From Candidatus Baltobacteraceae bacterium (lineage in GTDB: Bacteria; Vulcanimicrobiota; Vulcanimicrobiia; Vulcanimicrobiales; Vulcanimicrobiaceae), in contig DATBTN010000060.1 of the NCBI GenBank assembly GCA_036559195.1, positions 35,102 to 99,101 on the forward strand: a DNA stretch of 64,000 nt, written 5' to 3'. Every line of letters begins with the position of its first letter. The stretch's first letter is position 1. Below, one piece after another: positions 33,880 to 43,047 of this stretch. The position numbers and the translations under genes were made by a program. The notes under the pieces were generated by a model. The model saw only the letters and a program-made list of their open reading frames with translations, was not told the DNA's origin and searched no databases.

Positions 33880-35866
33880 GCGTCAACCCAAGTACGTCTT
33901 CCAGCGCCGGAAATTTCTTCGCACGCACGTAGTCTTCGTAAGTCATCGTATTGATGCGATCCGCGCGGTCGATCGCGCGCGCGGCGGCGATGTGATAACG
34001 CTCGAGATTGCTCGCAAGGTGGCCGGTCCGGCTCTCGTAATCCCAGGCTTGGCGATAGAGCGGCGCGATCGCCTCGTAATCGTCGCGCAACTCCCAGAAC
34101 CAATACTTGCACCAGTAGAGGTCGCGAATCGTGCGGGCGTGGGGCACCCCGATCTGCGCTTGGGCATCGGCGTAGTAATCGCGCACTTCCCGCGCGACTT
34201 GGTATTTTCGTCCGAGCAGATCGTACCGCCGGGCCGCGAGGTACATCGCTCGAGCGGTCGCCGCGTGCAGCGGCGGCGGCGCTCCGAGCAGATCGCGCTC
34301 CACGGCCTCCGACTCGAGCCGCACCGCGCGCAGGTCGACGTTCGCCATGCGCGCCGCGATTCGCGAATCGAACGGATCGGCCCAGAACACGTAGTCCGAG
34401 CTATCGTAGGGATTCGCCGTCACGCGCGTCTGCGCGTCGGCAAGTTCGGCGATATCGCGCCCGTAACGCGCGTCGTCGCTGCCGAAGAACGCATGCGGGA
34501 AATCGCTTTCATAGCGTGCCGTGTCGACGGATCCGCTCTCCCACGCGCTCGCGGCGGCGTACAGCACCGGATACCACGTCGATTCGTAGAGCGTCTCGCC
34601 GTCGTCGTGCCAAACGGTTTGGAAGAGGCCGAAAACGTGCGCCGCCTTGCCCTCGTCGATAAACGTCGATTCGTTACGCAGCGCGCGGGCGATATCGGGG
34701 TAGATCTCGTTCCAGTTGTTCGCGCCGGGAGCGACCATCTGATCGAATCCGCCGCTCGCGATGCGTTTGATGTACGGCTCGAAGGTTTTTTCGTCGCCGT
34801 AGTGCCAGTTCACGATCACCGCGTTGCGCGGCAGCAGCGGCATGATCGACGGATCGTTCTCGATCCCGTCGTCCCACAGCATCGTGCGCGCGCCCGAGGG
34901 TGCGATCAACGCGTTCATCGCCTTGATGTGATCCGCATAGACCGCGGCCTTGCCGCGTTGGGCAACCAGCGCCTTGGTTTGGCCGTCGCCAAGTTCCGAC
35001 GTTTCGTCGGAGCCGATGTGGAAAAACGGCGGATGCGGCACGGCCGCGAGTTCGTCGGCGATCAGCCGCTTGAGATACTCGGCCGAAAGCGGCGAGGCGG
35101 GACTGAGCAGGAAATCGTGCTGCAGTTCGCCGGCGCTCGCGTAGGTTTCGAGGTCGAGCGTGTTGTGCATGTGCGCGAACGTCTGCTGCTCGGGGATGAA
35201 GGCGACGTGATAGCGCGCGGCATAGGCGTTAAGTTCGCGCAGTTGCGCCGGAGTAATTCCGTCGAGCGGTGCCGGCAGCGGTTCGTTCGGATCCGCAAAG
35301 ACGTGCTCCATGTACGGCGAGTAGCCGTTCATCTTAAAATCGGCGATCGTGCGAATGCGTTCTTCGAAATAGCGCATCGTCGGCAGCGGACCGCGCGAGA
35401 CGTCGTCGGAGAGTATTCTCCAGCCCAGCGCCGGCGCGTCGGTAATCCGCACGCACGGCAGACTCCAGCGGCGACCCGTTCGCTGCGGCAGCTGCGCGAG
35501 CGTCATGGCCGCGTAGAAGGCGCCAGCCGAATCCCCGGCGGCGATCTCCACCGATCCATTCGACCCGACGTTCAATCGGTAGGCCTGCGGCGCCATCGAC
35601 GCGCGATCGACCCGAACGTCGGGATGCGCGGAGCGTACGGCCCCGGGCAGTCCGAGCGCGCGCCAGCGCCGGTCGAGTTCGGAGAAGGCGGCGGCGTCGA
35701 AACGTTCGCCAACGCGTAACGGCCGGGTGAATGCAAACGGTGCGGCGCACCGCTGGGTTTGCACGGACGCCGGTTTCGGCAACACGTGGAGCGCGTTCCC
35801 GTCCGCGCGCGCGACGAACGGCGCGAGTGTCGCGATCGCGCAGATAAAAACCGCCAAACGCTGCAT
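33872..35866 (-). CDS. Secreted GH20 beta-N-acetylhexosaminidase-like enzyme
   Basis: 664 residues. A signal peptide (MQRLAVFICAIATLAPFVARA) is followed by a GH20b-type N-terminal domain (YRLNVGSNGSVEIAAGDSAG) and the catalytic barrel. The catalytic pair is Asp287-Glu288 in FFHIGSDET, matching the substrate-assisted mechanism. Exported to the periplasm or outside, it would release terminal GlcNAc/GalNAc. First clear gene of the cluster with permease, peptidase and HyuA. The tail from about 480 on is a helical domain found in some GH20 enzymes. Confidence 0.88.
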   Translation of the reverse strand: MQRLAVFICAIATLAPFVARADGNALHVLPKPASVQTQRCAAPFAFTRPLRVGERFDAAAFSELDRRWRALGLPGAVRSAHPDVRVDRASMAPQAYRLNVGSNGSVEIAAGDSAGAFYAAMTLAQLPQRTGRRWSLPCVRITDAPALGWRILSDDVSRGPLPTMRYFEERIRTIADFKMNGYSPYMEHVFADPNEPLPAPLDGITPAQLRELNAYAARYHVAFIPEQQTFAHMHNTLDLETYASAGELQHDFLLSPASPLSAEYLKRLIADELAAVPHPPFFHIGSDETSELGDGQTKALVAQRGKAAVYADHIKAMNALIAPSGARTMLWDDGIENDPSIMPLLPRNAVIVNWHYGDEKTFEPYIKRIASGGFDQMVAPGANNWNEIYPDIARALRNESTFIDEGKAAHVFGLFQTVWHDDGETLYESTWYPVLYAAASAWESGSVDTARYESDFPHAFFGSDDARYGRDIAELADAQTRVTANPYDSSDYVFWADPFDSRIAARMANVDLRAVRLESEAVERDLLGAPPPLHAATARAMYLAARRYDLLGRKYQVAREVRDYYADAQAQIGVPHARTIRDLYWCKYWFWELRDDYEAIAPLYRQAWDYESRTGHLASNLERYHIAAARAIDRADRINTMTYEDYVRAKKFPALEDVLGLTHG

Positions 35867-35925
35867 GAGCTTGCCTTATCCGCTCGCGCAAAGGGTTTCC
35901 TCCCCGCGAGTCGCTCGGCGAAACG

Positions 35926-36318
35926 CTACACGGCGCGCATGGCCGCTTCGCGGCGGTCGAGTGCCGCGTTCGCGCGCGCGATAAACGTTCCGACTTCGGA
36001 CGCCTTGAGTTCGCCGATATCGGCTGCGAGCGTGGTTACGGCCAGATCCGCCGTCAGCAGCGCGTCGTGTTGCGCGGGGTCGGGATCGCGGTCTTCGAAC
36101 GGGCGCAAGCCGCGGTGGCTCGCAAATTCGCACCGCACGACGAGCGTGTCGAACGCGTCGCCTTGGTCTCCAAGGTCGCCCGAGTGGGCGGCTGCAAAAC
36201 TCGCGAGCCGTTCGCCCAAATAGGCGCGGACCAGCTCGTCTGAATGCCGGCGCGCCGCTTCGGCACCGTAGCCGGCGAACTCCGGGATGACCGCTTGGAC
36301 CTGCTCCAGCAACGCCAT
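35926..36318 (-). CDS. Small helical protein of unknown function
   Basis: 130 residues, Ala-rich and mainly helical, with no signal peptide, membrane segment or known motif. It lies 59 bp upstream of GH20 on the same strand and divergent from the cyclase gene. Codon use matches the neighbours. Confidence 0.55.
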   Translation of the reverse strand: MALLEQVQAVIPEFAGYGAEAARRHSDELVRAYLGERLASFAAAHSGDLGDQGDAFDTLVVRCEFASHRGLRPFEDRDPDPAQHDALLTADLAVTTLAADIGELKASEVGTFIARANAALDRREAAMRAV

Positions 36319-36393
36319 GCCGCCACCTACGCCGAAGGCTCGGCTCGGACCCGCCTCGATTCCGGGCGGCGCGGGGCCGACAACTAGTGGGAT

Positions 36394-37401
36394 ATGGGCG
36401 TACTACTGGCCCTCGCGATCGTCGTCGCCGTCGGCGTCTCGATCGCGCTGCAGCGAGTCCTCCGGCGCTACACGCGCGAACGCGACGAGAATCGACGCGT
36501 GCGCTCGCTCTTTTCCCGCTACGTCCCCGAACAGGTCGTCGACGAACTCTTAGAGCGCAACGACTCCCGCCTGTTCACCGCGCAGACCTATCACGCGACG
36601 GTCCTCTGCGCGCGCATCCGGAATTTCTCGCTGCTCGCCGAGGCGCTGACCCCCGAGCAAACGCTGCGCTATCTCAACGAGTTCTATGCCATAGCCGGGC
36701 GCTCGATCGAACGCCGGCGCGGAATTATCGAGAGCCTACGCGGCGATACGATCACGGCGGTCTTCGGCGTATTGATCGACACGCCGTTCCAAGAGGAACG
36801 GGCGCTGGCCGCCGCGCTCGAGATGGTGCGCCTCGTCAACGGCATGAGCGCGCGCTGGAGCGCGCAGGGGCGCAAACCGTACGCGATTACCGTCGGCGTG
36901 AGCACCGGAGCGATCGTGGCCGGCGACGTTGGATTCGCGCGGCGCCGCGAGTTTGCCGTCGTGGGAAACACCGCGCACGTTGCCGCCCGTCTGCAACTCG
37001 CAGCCGAGGAACTCAACGCCTACATACTCGCGTCGGCGACCACCTTCGAGCCGGTCGCCGAACAATTCGTCGGCGTGCCGGCGAGCACGCTGCCGCTGCA
37101 GGGACTCAAACGTCTGCAAAAGGCGTACATCGTGCGAGGGCTCGCGCAGCGAGCCGAAGAGGAACTCCTGCGGCTGCCGGATGAAGCGGCGATCGCGCAA
37201 ACGGTCGTGAAGCCGGAGGAGCCGCCCGCATCCGAGCCCGAACCGGCCTCGCCACCGCCGCGAGCGGCGCCCCGGGAGCCGTTTATCGATCCGCCGGCGT
37301 GGAGCGGCTACGACGATCTGCTCCCCGCGATGCCGGAAATACCCGCCGTCACGGGCACCTACGAAGACGATAGCGGTCCGCCGATCTCGCTTCCGCCGTA
37401 A
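36394..37401 (+). CDS. Membrane-anchored adenylate/guanylate cyclase homologue with altered active site
   Basis: 335 residues. One N-terminal helix (residues 2-20), the linker RYVPEQVVDELL common to class III cyclases, then a cyclase domain (70-235) and a Pro-rich tail. The first metal-binding Asp is Arg74 (VLCARIRNFS instead of ADIRGFT); the second metal Asp is kept as Asp118 (GDTITAVFG). In the transition-state loop GNTAHVAARL the Asn is replaced by His195 while Arg199 remains. Loss of one metal Asp and the Asn argues against normal catalysis; it may be a regulatory or partner-dependent protein. Confidence 0.8.
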   Translation: MGVLLALAIVVAVGVSIALQRVLRRYTRERDENRRVRSLFSRYVPEQVVDELLERNDSRLFTAQTYHATVLCARIRNFSLLAEALTPEQTLRYLNEFYAIAGRSIERRRGIIESLRGDTITAVFGVLIDTPFQEERALAAALEMVRLVNGMSARWSAQGRKPYAITVGVSTGAIVAGDVGFARRREFAVVGNTAHVAARLQLAAEELNAYILASATTFEPVAEQFVGVPASTLPLQGLKRLQKAYIVRGLAQRAEEELLRLPDEAAIAQTVVKPEEPPASEPEPASPPPRAAPREPFIDPPAWSGYDDLLPAMPEIPAVTGTYEDDSGPPISLPP

Positions 37402-37527
37402 CTCAGGCGAAGCAAGCCTTCCATCGCGCTCTTCACACGATTCTTTCATTTCGGCGCGAATCTGCCCCGGGCGCGGCCGCGTTAGTTCAACCGAGGGCAA
37501 CGGACGAATGAAGCGAAGCAAACTCAC

Positions 37528-38061
37528 GTGGAAGATGCAAGCCGGCTCATGGCCCGCGTTCGGGCCCGCGACGCATCGGCATTCGAAGCCCTGTACGATT
37601 CATACCACCGTCTCGTTTACGGCGTCGCCGTGCGAATTCTCACCGACGTGAGCGCGGCCGAAGACGTAACGCAAGCGGTATTTCTAAAATTGTGGAGTTC
37701 GCCTACGGTGTTCGAAACCGGCAATTTCGCGGCCTGGATTGCCCGGGTCACGCGAAACCGTGCTTTGGACCTTCTACGCAGCAAAGCGCAGCGTCCCGAG
37801 GGTGAACTTCCCTGTTCGGTTCCCGACGACGAGCAAATCGAAGACGCCGCGTTCGCGCACATCGATGCGGCCGCCGTTCGCACGGCCCTCGCGCAGTTGC
37901 CGGCAGAACAGCGCGAGCCGATCGAATTGGGCTTCCTGAACGGCATCACGCACGAAGAGATCGCGCGCCGCACCGGGATTCCGCTCGGCACGATCAAGAC
38001 GCGCATCCGCGCCGGGCTGCGGCGTTTGCGCACCTCGCTCGAGGGAGCGGTGACCGTATGA
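37528..38061 (+). CDS. ECF RNA polymerase sigma factor
   Basis: 177 residues. Region 2 spans about 18-85 (ALYDSYHRLVYGVAVRIL, AEDVTQAVFLKLW) and region 4 about 115-170 (LPAEQREPIELGFLNGITHEEIA, then RTGIPLGTIKTRIRAGLRRLR). This is a SigK/ECF19-like sigma. Start is GTG at 37528. The stop overlaps the start of the anti-sigma gene as ATGA, the usual sigma/anti-sigma coupling. No clear ECF promoter was seen upstream. Confidence 0.92.
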   Translation: MEDASRLMARVRARDASAFEALYDSYHRLVYGVAVRILTDVSAAEDVTQAVFLKLWSSPTVFETGNFAAWIARVTRNRALDLLRSKAQRPEGELPCSVPDDEQIEDAAFAHIDAAAVRTALAQLPAEQREPIELGFLNGITHEEIARRTGIPLGTIKTRIRAGLRRLRTSLEGAVTV

Positions 38062-38837
38062 ACCCGCACGATCACTCGCTCGACGATGTCGCCGTCTTTG
38101 CTCTCGGCTCGCTTGCGGCGCCGCAAGCGCAAGCGATGCGCGCGCAGATCGCGACCTGCCGCGAGTGCATGGCGGAGTATCGCGCCTTGCGCCCGGCGGC
38201 CGATCTCGTCGGCTTAACCGCGGAGTCCGCGGCGCAGCCGAGCCGTCTGCTCAAAGCGCGCCTGATGAAGCACGTACGCACCGAAGCCGCTCCGAGTGCG
38301 GGCGCGATCGCGCCAAGCGCCGCGACCGTGCGGGCGGTGCGCCCGATCGTGTGGCCCGCCTATGCGGTCGCCGCCGCGTGTTTGGTTATCGCACTCCTCA
38401 TGGGCGGCATCAATAGCTCGCTGACGTCGTCGCTCAAACAATCCCAAAACGAAGTCGAGGCGACGAGCGCGCGCTCCTCAACGCTCGCCCGCGCCGTCGA
38501 GTCGCAGAAGCAAACCATCGCCGATCTCATCAACACCGGCTCGCAGCACTTCCAGGTGGCCGATGGCGAAGTGATCCGGCACGGCGCGCGGCTGTACATC
38601 GCGATGCGCGACCTGCCGGCGCCGCCCAAGGGAAAAGTCTATCAGGCTTGGACGCAAAAGACCGGCGCGAAGGGGATGTCGCCATCCGTAACGTTCGTGC
38701 CGAATCGTAACGGCGTCGCCGTCGTCGCGCTTCCCGAAAACGGGACCCAAGTCGCGGCCGTCGCGTTGAGCGTCGAGCCCGAAGGCGGCAGCAAACAACC
38801 GACGAGCGCGCCGACCTTTCTCGTTAAGCTGAGCTAA
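38058..38837 (+). CDS. Membrane anti-sigma factor, RskA type
   Basis: 259 residues. The N-terminal region binds sigma (HSLDDVAVFALGSL), a single helix lies at about 98-117, and the extracytoplasmic C-terminal domain is of the RskA kind (ALYIAMRDLPAPPKGKVYQAW, then VALSVEPEGGSKQPT). The zinc anti-sigma motif keeps Cys-x-x-Cys (CREC) but the His expected four residues earlier is Gln/Ile, so zinc binding is probably changed. Partner is the ECF sigma encoded just upstream. Confidence 0.88.
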   Translation: MNPHDHSLDDVAVFALGSLAAPQAQAMRAQIATCRECMAEYRALRPAADLVGLTAESAAQPSRLLKARLMKHVRTEAAPSAGAIAPSAATVRAVRPIVWPAYAVAAACLVIALLMGGINSSLTSSLKQSQNEVEATSARSSTLARAVESQKQTIADLINTGSQHFQVADGEVIRHGARLYIAMRDLPAPPKGKVYQAWTQKTGAKGMSPSVTFVPNRNGVAVVALPENGTQVAAVALSVEPEGGSKQPTSAPTFLVKLS

Positions 38838-38838
38838 C

Positions 38839-39660
38839 GTGGGCGCTGGCGTGCAGCGCCTCGCACCCGCGCACGAGCGCGCCGCTTTGGCCTTTCTCGC
38901 GGAGTCGCCCTACGAACACGTTTTCCTCACGTGGCTGATCGAGCGCGATCGTTCGAGCGCAACGCGCGCGGGTCTTCACGTGTATCTAGATGCCGCGCGC
39001 GTGCGCGGCGTTGCGTTCTTCGGCCGTCAGGTAGTGCTCGCCGGCGACGAAACGATCACCGACGCTTTTGCGAGCGTCGCATCGGCATTTCGCTTCGAGC
39101 GCATGATCGTCGGGCCGAGGCGGCTCGTCGAACGGTACTGGTCGCAGGTACGCGGCTGGCACACTCCGGCACGAATGGTGCGCGAAAGTCAACCGCTGCT
39201 CGCGCTCGAACCGCACGATTTACGCGGCGACGCACGCGGCGTGGCCGTGCGCCGGGCACGCGAGGACGAGTGGGCTGTGGTGACCGAGAATTCGGCGATG
39301 ATGATCGAGCACGAACTCGGCTACGATCCACGCGCGTACTCCGTCGATTTCGGCGCAAACGTGCGGCAGATGATCGCGCGCGGCTTGTGGTGGCTCGGCG
39401 AATTCGAAGGCCGGATCTGCTTTTTCTGCAACGCCGGACCGTACAGCGCGCAAACGCTGCAGCTGCAGGGCATCTGGACGCCGCCGCATTCGCGCGGTCG
39501 CGGGCTCGCCACCGGGGCGCTGCACGGAATATGCGCGGCGCTGCTGGCCGACTATCCCACGCTCTCGCTCTACGTCAACGGTTTCAACGCGCCCGCGCTC
39601 GCGCTCTACGAGCGCGTCGGCTTTACGCGTGCCGGGGAATTCGCAACGATCCTGTTTTAG
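38839..39660 (+). CDS. GNAT-family N-acetyltransferase
   Basis: 273 residues with a divergent N-terminal half and a GNAT core in the C-terminal half. The acetyl-CoA loop is PPHSRGRGLATGALHGICAAL near residue 220, and the C-terminal beta-bulge NGFNAPALALYERVGFTRAGEF is typical. Substrate unknown. GTG at 38839 is 1 bp past the anti-sigma stop, so it shares that transcript. Confidence 0.85.
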   Translation: MGAGVQRLAPAHERAALAFLAESPYEHVFLTWLIERDRSSATRAGLHVYLDAARVRGVAFFGRQVVLAGDETITDAFASVASAFRFERMIVGPRRLVERYWSQVRGWHTPARMVRESQPLLALEPHDLRGDARGVAVRRAREDEWAVVTENSAMMIEHELGYDPRAYSVDFGANVRQMIARGLWWLGEFEGRICFFCNAGPYSAQTLQLQGIWTPPHSRGRGLATGALHGICAALLADYPTLSLYVNGFNAPALALYERVGFTRAGEFATILF

Positions 39661-39851
39661 ACATCGGTGCGATCGTGATGGTGGACGACGTTCTCAACGT
39701 CGTGAACGCCGGTCATAACGACCGTCTCGGTCTTTCGGAAGAGGTTGACGATCCAACCGATCACGGCGATGACCCCGATGATCGCGAACAGAAAGACGAT
39801 GCCGAAGATCCAGGCGCCGGCGTGCAGGAGATGGACGACGAAATCACCCAC
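39657..39851 (-). CDS. Small single-pass membrane protein
   Basis: 64 residues with one hydrophobic helix (GIVFLFAIIGVIAVIGWIV) and a His-rich end (VENVVHHHDRTDV). GTG at 39851 follows a perfect AAGGGAGG Shine-Dalgarno at normal distance, which supports it as a real gene despite its size. Function unknown. Its stop overlaps the last bases of the convergent GNAT gene. Confidence 0.65.
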   Translation of the reverse strand: MGDFVVHLLHAGAWIFGIVFLFAIIGVIAVIGWIVNLFRKTETVVMTGVHDVENVVHHHDRTDV

Positions 39852-39961
39852 GGAAAACCTCCCTTAAAAAACGGCCTAACAGTACCCAGCGGTAGGTTGC
39901 GTGCGGGAGGGCGCGATGCCTTCGGAAATCCCCCTGGAACGTTTGCTGCGCGGCCGGGGTC

Positions 39962-40969
39962 ATGGGCGCCATGAAAGCCACACAGATCGTTCTCGCTCGC
40001 CGGCCCGCGGGCGAACCGGCGGCCGAAGACTTCCGATTCGAAGAAACGGAGTTGTCTGCGCTGCGTGAGGGCAACGTGCTGCTGCAGACGCTGCTGCTCT
40101 CGCTCGACCCGTACATGCGCGGACGCATGAACGCTGGGAAATCGTACGCCCCACCGGTCGAAATCGGCGCCGTCATGCCCGGCAGTACGGTCGCGACCGT
40201 TGTGGAGTCGCGCGATCCCGCGTTTTCGGCCGGCGATATCGTGGCCGCGGAGAGCGGCTGGACCACCCATGCGATCGAGCACGGACGCGACCTGCGCAAG
40301 CTCGATCCCAAGGCCGCACCGGTTTCGTATGCACTCGGCGTTTTGGGAATGCCGGGCCTCACCGCGTACTGCGCGCTGCTCGACATCGGCGCACCCCGAC
40401 CGGGCGAAACCGTGGTCGTTTCGGCAGCCTCGGGCGCCGTCGGGTCGGTCGCCGGACAGATCGCAAAAATCAAAGGTTGCCGGGTCGTTGGGGTGGCGGG
40501 CAGCGACGAGAAGTGCGCGTACGTTATCGAAACGCTTGGATTCGACGCGTGCATCAACCGGCGCTCCGAGGAACTGCACGCGGCTCTAGGCCGCGCCTGT
40601 CCCGACGGCATCGACGTATATTTCGACAACACGGCCGGCGCAATTCTGGAGGCCGTACTGCGCCGCATCAACCTGCACGCGCGCATCGCGCTCGTTGGAT
40701 TGATCGAACACTACAACGCGACCGCCGCGCCGAAAGGTCCGAATCTCTCGCCGCTGCTGGTCGCGCGCGCGAAGATCGAAGGCTTCCTCGTTGGGGATCA
40801 TGCGGCGCACCACGATGCGTTCGCGCGCGACGTGGGCGGCTGGCTGCGCGAGGGCCGCATTCACTATAAAGAAGACACGGTCGAGGGGCTCGAGAACGCG
40901 CCGCGCGCGCTCGCGGGTATGCTCCGGGGTGAGAACTTCGGCAAACTGCTCGTGCGCGTGAGTGGCTAA
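39962..40969 (+). CDS. NADP-dependent oxidoreductase of the MDR superfamily (PTGR/CurA type)
   Basis: 335 residues. LSLDPYMRGRM near residue 46 is the mark of leukotriene/2-alkenal reductases (PTGR1, CurA). The Rossmann loop is VVVSAASGAVGSVAGQIAK near residue 145, and the NADP region is VVGVAGSDEKCAYV. It should reduce C=C bonds of alpha,beta-unsaturated carbonyls. Start could be the ATG at 39962 or the one at 39971. Confidence 0.9.
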   Translation: MGAMKATQIVLARRPAGEPAAEDFRFEETELSALREGNVLLQTLLLSLDPYMRGRMNAGKSYAPPVEIGAVMPGSTVATVVESRDPAFSAGDIVAAESGWTTHAIEHGRDLRKLDPKAAPVSYALGVLGMPGLTAYCALLDIGAPRPGETVVVSAASGAVGSVAGQIAKIKGCRVVGVAGSDEKCAYVIETLGFDACINRRSEELHAALGRACPDGIDVYFDNTAGAILEAVLRRINLHARIALVGLIEHYNATAAPKGPNLSPLLVARAKIEGFLVGDHAAHHDAFARDVGGWLREGRIHYKEDTVEGLENAPRALAGMLRGENFGKLLVRVSG

Positions 40970-41053
40970 GCGACTTTTGTCTGAATTTTAAGGGGAGCGG
41001 GCCGGGGCTCGCCGAACGCTCTCGGCACGTACTTTCTTCGGAAGGATCTTCGA

Positions 41054-41254
41054 ATGAAACGTCTTCTTACGTCGCTTCTCACCTTTGCTGCCATCGCATC
41101 TCTCGCCGTCGGTTCGGCTTCGGCCGGGACGATGAAGGGTCACACGCATCATAGCAAGATGATGATGTCGCATTCATGCCCTGCGGGCCAACATTGGGTC
41201 AAGGGCTACATGCGTAAAGGGAAAATGGTCCACGGCTACTGCCACAAGGCGTAG
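41054..41254 (+). CDS. Small secreted His/Met/Cys-rich protein
   Basis: 66 residues. Signal peptide MKRLLTSLLTFAAIASLAVGSASA, then a 42-residue mature part with His-Thr-His-His, Met-Met-Met and two Cys (MKGHTHHSKMMMSHSCP; HGYCHK). This composition suggests metal (Cu/Zn) binding or a small cell-envelope protein; not proven. CGGAAGGAT serves as Shine-Dalgarno. A strong terminator follows. Confidence 0.7.
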   Translation: MKRLLTSLLTFAAIASLAVGSASAGTMKGHTHHSKMMMSHSCPAGQHWVKGYMRKGKMVHGYCHKA

Positions 41255-41276
41255 CGGATCGGTTTTAGCCGAATCC

Positions 41277-41320
41277 ATAGAAAAGGACGCGCCGCCTGCG
41301 GGCGACGCGTCCTTTTCTAT
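41277..41320. terminator. Bidirectional terminator
   Basis: Perfect 15-bp stem ATAGAAAAGGACGCG / CGCGTCCTTTTCTAT with a 14-nt GC-rich loop, giving a U-rich 3' arm in both directions. It separates the small secreted protein gene from the convergent ettA. Confidence 0.85.
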
Positions 41321-41324
41321 ACTT

Positions 41325-42995
41325 TTATCCCAGCGTGAGCGGGCGGTAACGGATCCGGTGGGGAGCGGCGGCGGCCTCGCCGAGACGGGCTTTCTTGTTC
41401 GCTTCGTATTCGTGATAGTTGCCCTCGAAGAAATAGACCGACGAGTCGCCCTCGAACGCGATGATGTGCGTTGCGATGCGGTCCAAGAACCACCGGTCGT
41501 GACTGACCACCAGCACCGTCCCCGCGAACTCGCTGAGCGCGTCTTCGAGCGCGCGCAGCGTTTCGACGTCGAGATCGTTCGAGGGTTCGTCGAGCAGAAG
41601 GACGTTCGCGCCGGTGAGCAGCGTCTTCGCGAGGTGCAGCCGTCCGCGCTCGCCGCCCGATAACGTTCCGACGAGTTTCTGCTGATCGCCGCCTTTGAAG
41701 TTGAAGCGTCCCAGATACGCGCGCGACGGCATCTCGAATTTTCCGACCATCACGAGATCGAGGCCGCCGCTGACGTCGTCGAATACCGTCTTCGTGTTGT
41801 CCAGCGATTCGCGGCTCTGATCGACGACCGCGAGCTTGACGCTCGGACCGATGTGAATCTCGCCGGCGTCGGGCGTTTCCTTGCCGGTAATCATTCGGAA
41901 AAGCGTCGATTTGCCCGCGCCGTTAGGCCCGATGATCCCGACGATCGCGCCGGCGGGGATGCGAAAATTCACGTCGTCCATGAGCAGCCGGTCGCCGTAG
42001 GCCTTGCGCACGTTGGTGAAATCGATCACCCGATCGCCGAGGCGCTCGGCAACCGGAATGAAGATCTCTTGCGTCTCGTTCTGACGCTGATAGTCGTAGC
42101 TGGAGAGCTCTTCAAATCGCGCGATGCGGCTCTTGTTCTTCGCCTGCTGCCCTTTCGTGCCCGAGCGAACCCACGCAAGTTCGCGCTTGAGCGCCTTCTG
42201 ACGCGCCGATTCGGTCGCTTCTTCTTGCGCGAGCCGCTCTTGTTTTTGATCCAGCCACGAACTGTAGTTGCCCTTCCACGGAATGCCGCGTCCGCGATCG
42301 AGTTCCAATATCCACTCGGCCGCGTTATCGAGAAAGTAACGATCGTGCGTTACCGCGACGACCGTTCCGGGAAAGCGCTGCAAAAATTGCTCGAGCCATT
42401 CCACACTCTCGGCGTCGAGATGGTTCGTCGGTTCGTCCAGCAAGAGCATATCGGGTTTCGAGAGCAGCAGGCGGCAAAGCGCGACGCGCCGTTTTTCACC
42501 GCCGGAGAGCGGTCCGATCTTGGCGTCCCACGGGGGCAACCGCAGGGCATCCGCCGCGATCTCGAGTTGCTGCTCGAGGTTGTCGCCGTCGTGCGCGAAG
42601 AGGATCGCTTCGAGCTTCGCTTGTTCGGCCGCAATCGCATCGAAATCGGCGTCCGGCTCGCCGTAGGCGGCGTAGACCGCATCGAGACGCTTGCGCACCG
42701 AGAGTAATTCGTGCAGCGCTTCTTCTACGGTTTCGCGGACCGTTTTGTCGGGGTCGAGCCGCGGCTCTTGTTCCAAATAGCCGATCGATAGATTCGGCAG
42801 CGCCTTCGCCTCGCCGTCGAACTCCGTGTCGGCGCCCGCCATGATGCGCAGGATCGACGATTTCCCGGAACCGTTGAGCCCGAGAATGCCGATCTTGGCG
42901 CCCGGGAAAAAACTCAACGAGATATCTTTGAGGATCTGACGCTTCGGCGGCACGGTCTTGCTGACCCGATGCATCGTATAGACGTATTGCGACAC
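41325..42995 (-). CDS. ettA: Energy-dependent translational throttle protein EttA (ABC-F)
   Basis: 556 residues, matching EttA. Two ABC ATPase domains: Walker A GLNGSGKSS near residue 40, signature LSGGEKRRV near 166; second Walker A GPNGAGKST near 360 and LSGGERGRLH near 455; linker KNKSRIARFEELSSYDYQRQNETQEIFIP. The N-terminus (SQYVYTMHRVSKTV) closely follows E. coli EttA. It binds the ribosomal E site and couples translation to ATP/ADP ratio. Start is GTG at 42995. Confidence 0.94.
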   Translation of the reverse strand: MSQYVYTMHRVSKTVPPKRQILKDISLSFFPGAKIGILGLNGSGKSSILRIMAGADTEFDGEAKALPNLSIGYLEQEPRLDPDKTVRETVEEALHELLSVRKRLDAVYAAYGEPDADFDAIAAEQAKLEAILFAHDGDNLEQQLEIAADALRLPPWDAKIGPLSGGEKRRVALCRLLLSKPDMLLLDEPTNHLDAESVEWLEQFLQRFPGTVVAVTHDRYFLDNAAEWILELDRGRGIPWKGNYSSWLDQKQERLAQEEATESARQKALKRELAWVRSGTKGQQAKNKSRIARFEELSSYDYQRQNETQEIFIPVAERLGDRVIDFTNVRKAYGDRLLMDDVNFRIPAGAIVGIIGPNGAGKSTLFRMITGKETPDAGEIHIGPSVKLAVVDQSRESLDNTKTVFDDVSGGLDLVMVGKFEMPSRAYLGRFNFKGGDQQKLVGTLSGGERGRLHLAKTLLTGANVLLLDEPSNDLDVETLRALEDALSEFAGTVLVVSHDRWFLDRIATHIIAFEGDSSVYFFEGNYHEYEANKKARLGEAAAAPHRIRYRPLTLG

Positions 42996-43047
42996 GGATT
43001 ACCTATTTAAACGCTGGCGCTGAGGGGGATGGCCGGCTGGCGGCCGG

